A stretch of DNA of 6,083 nt, taken from the NCBI GenBank assembly GCA_934371505.1, contig CAKRNW010000117.1, positions 1-6,083 on the forward strand, read 5' to 3'. A model generated the notes under the pieces. That model had not been told where the DNA came from. It was given only the letters and a program-made list of their open reading frames with translations, and did no database searches. Shown here one piece after another: positions 4,773 to 6,083 of this stretch. The DNA is from an uncultured Lachnospiraceae bacterium. GTDB taxonomy: Bacteria; Bacillota; Clostridia; Lachnospirales; Lachnospiraceae. The position numbers and the translations under genes were made by a program. Positions within the stretch are counted from its first letter, which is position 1. Each line of letters opens with the position of its first letter.

Positions 4773-6083
4773 TCATAGTATAATACTTTTCCCGATTTTT
4801 CGCAAGATATACGGAAACGGAAGCGGCTGACAGCGTAATTTTGGCAGCGGCTGCCGAAATTGTTCTGTGCTTGCAAATTGGCAATGGCAGTAGCGCAGAA
4901 GCCGCCAGCCGTCAATGGTGAATGTAACGGCCTTGCCGTAATGGATGAGGCGGAGGAGGCCGTTTGCGGTGAGCCTTGAAATGATGGTAGAGAGCTTTAC
5001 GGCGTTCTTTGCGCCGTTGGTGACAAAAATTATCTTCTCCACGCCCTGCGCCCTGAGGGCGGTCATGCCGCTCAGGCTGGCAGTCAGCACGGCGAAGTCC
5101 TCGTCAACGGTGACGGTCAGCACGCCGTCCTTGCGCTCCGCCCTGAACCTGACAGCCCTGCCGTCCCTGCCCGTTACGAAGTAGAGGGGCGCATCCATGC
5201 TGCGCTCCGCCTCCGGCTGCTCAGGCACGGCGAGCTTGGTGGGCTTGCCGGGCTCGGTGGGCTTGCCGGGCTTCTCCTGCGGGGGAAAGGTGCTTGTCGG
5301 CTTATCCTTTTCCATGTCCGCGCCGGGGGCGTAATACTCGATCCTCCCTGTCGTCAGGCCGGAGGTGTCCGGCGCGACCTCTGCACCGGGTATCGGGCTT
5401 CCGTTCGCGCTGCTGCCGCCGCCGCCTATGCCTGCGCCCGCTCCGTCAAAACCGTCTGTAACGCCGCCCTGCACCTTCAGCTGCGCAGCGCCGGAAACGG
5501 TGATGTTATTTCCAGCTCCATGATAGCCGCCGCCTATGCCTGCGCCGATTTCGCCGCCGGTGGTCTTGATCTCGCCGCCGGAGATGGTGATGTTGCTGCC
5601 ATCTCCTTCATAGCCGCCGCCTATGCCTGCGCCGTCTTCGCCGCCGGTGGCCTTGACCTCGCCGCCGGTGATGGTGATGTTGCTGCCATCTCCTTCATTG
5701 CCGCCGCCTATGCCTGCGCCGCCCTCACCGCCGGTGGCCTTGACCTCGCCGCCGGTGATGGTGATGTCGCTGCCATCTCCTTTCCTGCCGCCGCCGATTC
5801 CCGCGCCGTAATCGCCGCCGGTGGCTGTGACCTCGCCGCCGGTGATGGCGATGCCGCTGCCATCTCCTTCATTGCCGCCGCCGATGCCTACGCCCGCTCT
5901 GCCGCCCTTGGCATCGACCTTGCCGCCGGTGATGGTGATGTCGCTGCCATCTCCTTCAATGCCGCCGCCGATGCCTGCGCCGTAATCGCCGCCGGTGGCA
6001 GTGACCTCGCCTCCGGTGATGGCGATGTTGCTGCCAGTGCCTTCGATGCCGCCGCCTATGCCCGCGCCGCCAAGGCCGCCCTC
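4773..6083 (-). CDS. Glycine-rich repeat protein, likely surface beta-solenoid, C-terminal part
   Basis: The window holds the last 436 codons; the start lies beyond 6083, so a signal peptide cannot be seen. From the N-terminal side: six regular 29-residue repeats of the form GAGIGGGxxGDGSxITITGGEVxATGG, two degenerate ones, and a proline-, lysine- and threonine-rich linker (about 5330-5200, with KPGKPTEPGKPTK). A compact alpha-beta or beta-rich C-terminal domain follows (about 5195-4905, including DGVLTVTVDEDFAVL and VEKIIFVTNGAKNA), then a 43-residue cysteine- and arginine-containing tail. Repeats of this kind occur in large surface proteins of gut Firmicutes and would fit a beta-solenoid stalk. 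I infer a surface adhesin-like or matrix role; no enzyme motif is present. There is no LPXTG or other anchor at the C-terminus. GC content is far above that of the neighbours and the tail looks non-native. No internal start is convincing; GTG 5474 is only the first start codon in the downstream part of the frame. Confidence 0.72.
   Translation of the reverse strand, partial: EGGLGGAGIGGGIEGTGSNIAITGGEVTATGGDYGAGIGGGIEGDGSDITITGGKVDAKGGRAGVGIGGGNEGDGSGIAITGGEVTATGGDYGAGIGGGRKGDGSDITITGGEVKATGGEGGAGIGGGNEGDGSNITITGGEVKATGGEDGAGIGGGYEGDGSNITISGGEIKTTGGEIGAGIGGGYHGAGNNITVSGAAQLKVQGGVTDGFDGAGAGIGGGGSSANGSPIPGAEVAPDTSGLTTGRIEYYAPGADMEKDKPTSTFPPQEKPGKPTEPGKPTKLAVPEQPEAERSMDAPLYFVTGRDGRAVRFRAERKDGVLTVTVDEDFAVLTASLSGMTALRAQGVEKIIFVTNGAKNAVKLSTIISRLTANGLLRLIHYGKAVTFTIDGWRLLRYCHCQFASTEQFRQPLPKLRCQPLPFPYILRKIGKSIIL
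4777..4805 (-). promoter_or_regulatory. Probable promoter of the DUF1858 gene
   Basis: On the minus strand TTGCGA (4800-4805), 17 bases, then TATACT (4777-4782). The -35 matches 4 of 6 and the -10 5 of 6. The leader would be about 25 bases and contains the AAAGGAG site. The whole promoter lies within the last codons of the repeat-protein frame. Confidence 0.5.
4837..4861. repeat. 25-bp dyad near the end of the GC-rich segment
   Basis: Arms AATTTTGGCAGC (4837-4848) and GCTGCCGAAATT (4850-4861) are inverted repeats around one central G, with a single non-Watson-Crick pair (T4842 with G4856, a wobble on the plus strand). No U-tract follows on either strand and the loop is too tight for a good hairpin, so it is not a convincing terminator. 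A protein-binding dyad or a recombination scar is possible. It lies inside the odd tail of the repeat protein. Confidence 0.55.
5547..6068 (-). repeat. Six tandem 87-bp repeats encoding GAGIGGG units
   Basis: Exact 87-bp units begin, on the minus strand, at 6068, 5981, 5894, 5807, 5720 and 5633. A degenerate seventh (5546-5439, 108 bp) and the head of an eighth (from 5438) follow. Each encodes 29 residues. The GAAGGAGATGGCAGC and ACCGGCGGCGAGGTC segments are almost identical at the DNA level in most units, which points to recent duplication or gene conversion. Differences fall mainly at unit positions 8-9 and 28-29. The array probably continues past the window edge. Confidence 0.9.

Noticed and set aside
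4837..4861. Intrinsic terminator for the repeat gene
   Set aside because: The dyad has a one-base centre and no following U-tract on either strand, and it lies before the stop codon.
5623..5811. Plus-strand proline-rich frame with PAPPSPPVALTSPPVMVM repeats
   Set aside because: Reverse complement of the 87-bp coding repeats; it has the repeat period but the minus-strand frame is open throughout and gives sensible glycine-rich units.
5439..6068. CRISPR-like array
   Set aside because: The 87-bp periodicity is continuous and in frame with protein-coding repeats; there are no short repeats separated by unique spacers and no cas genes.

Overview
The window looks like chromosomal DNA of a spore-forming gut Clostridia member, most likely Lachnospiraceae. 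Reasons: a Clostridia-type MecA adaptor, a CwlD-type cortex amidase, an SH3b-GH18 wall hydrolase, strong AGGAGG-type ribosome binding sites, and moderate GC in most of the window. This placement comes from recognising families, not from a search.

Layout. 1-266 (minus) is the N-terminal part of a threonylcarbamoyl-AMP synthase (TsaC/Sua5), cut by the window edge. A short divergent promoter region (267-368) separates it from a CwlD-like N-acetylmuramoyl-L-alanine amidase (369-1100, plus). The amidase meets, stop codon against stop codon, a 570-residue secreted or anchored SH3b-GH18 glycosidase (1101-2813, minus). From about 2815 to 3700 the DNA is poorer: a 77-residue unknown minus-strand gene with a perfect Shine-Dalgarno but no well placed start codon, then two small convergent ORFs of doubtful status. 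A good sigma-A-type promoter (3648-3676) then drives mecA (3709-4479, plus). A bidirectional terminator (4501-4537) separates mecA from a convergent DUF1858 redox-disulfide protein (4554-4745, minus). The right end (4773-6083, minus) is the C-terminal part of a much more GC-rich, glycine-rich protein with 87-bp tandem repeats; its start lies outside the window.

How the genes fit together. CwlD (with PdaA) makes the muramic-lactam of spore cortex peptidoglycan, and some GH18 enzymes (YaaH/SleL type) act on cortex fragments. The cwlD/GH18 pair may therefore both serve wall or spore peptidoglycan, although they are transcribed towards each other. MecA is a ClpC adaptor, and TsaC/Sua5 and the DUF1858 protein are housekeeping or redox genes with no evident link to it. 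The most unusual part is the right end. The GC-rich repeat gene ends in an atypical tail that merges into the promoter of the DUF1858 gene, close to a 25-bp dyad, which suggests an acquired or rearranged segment with a junction near 4800-4905. I see no CRISPR array, tRNA, rRNA, transposase or recognised defence system.
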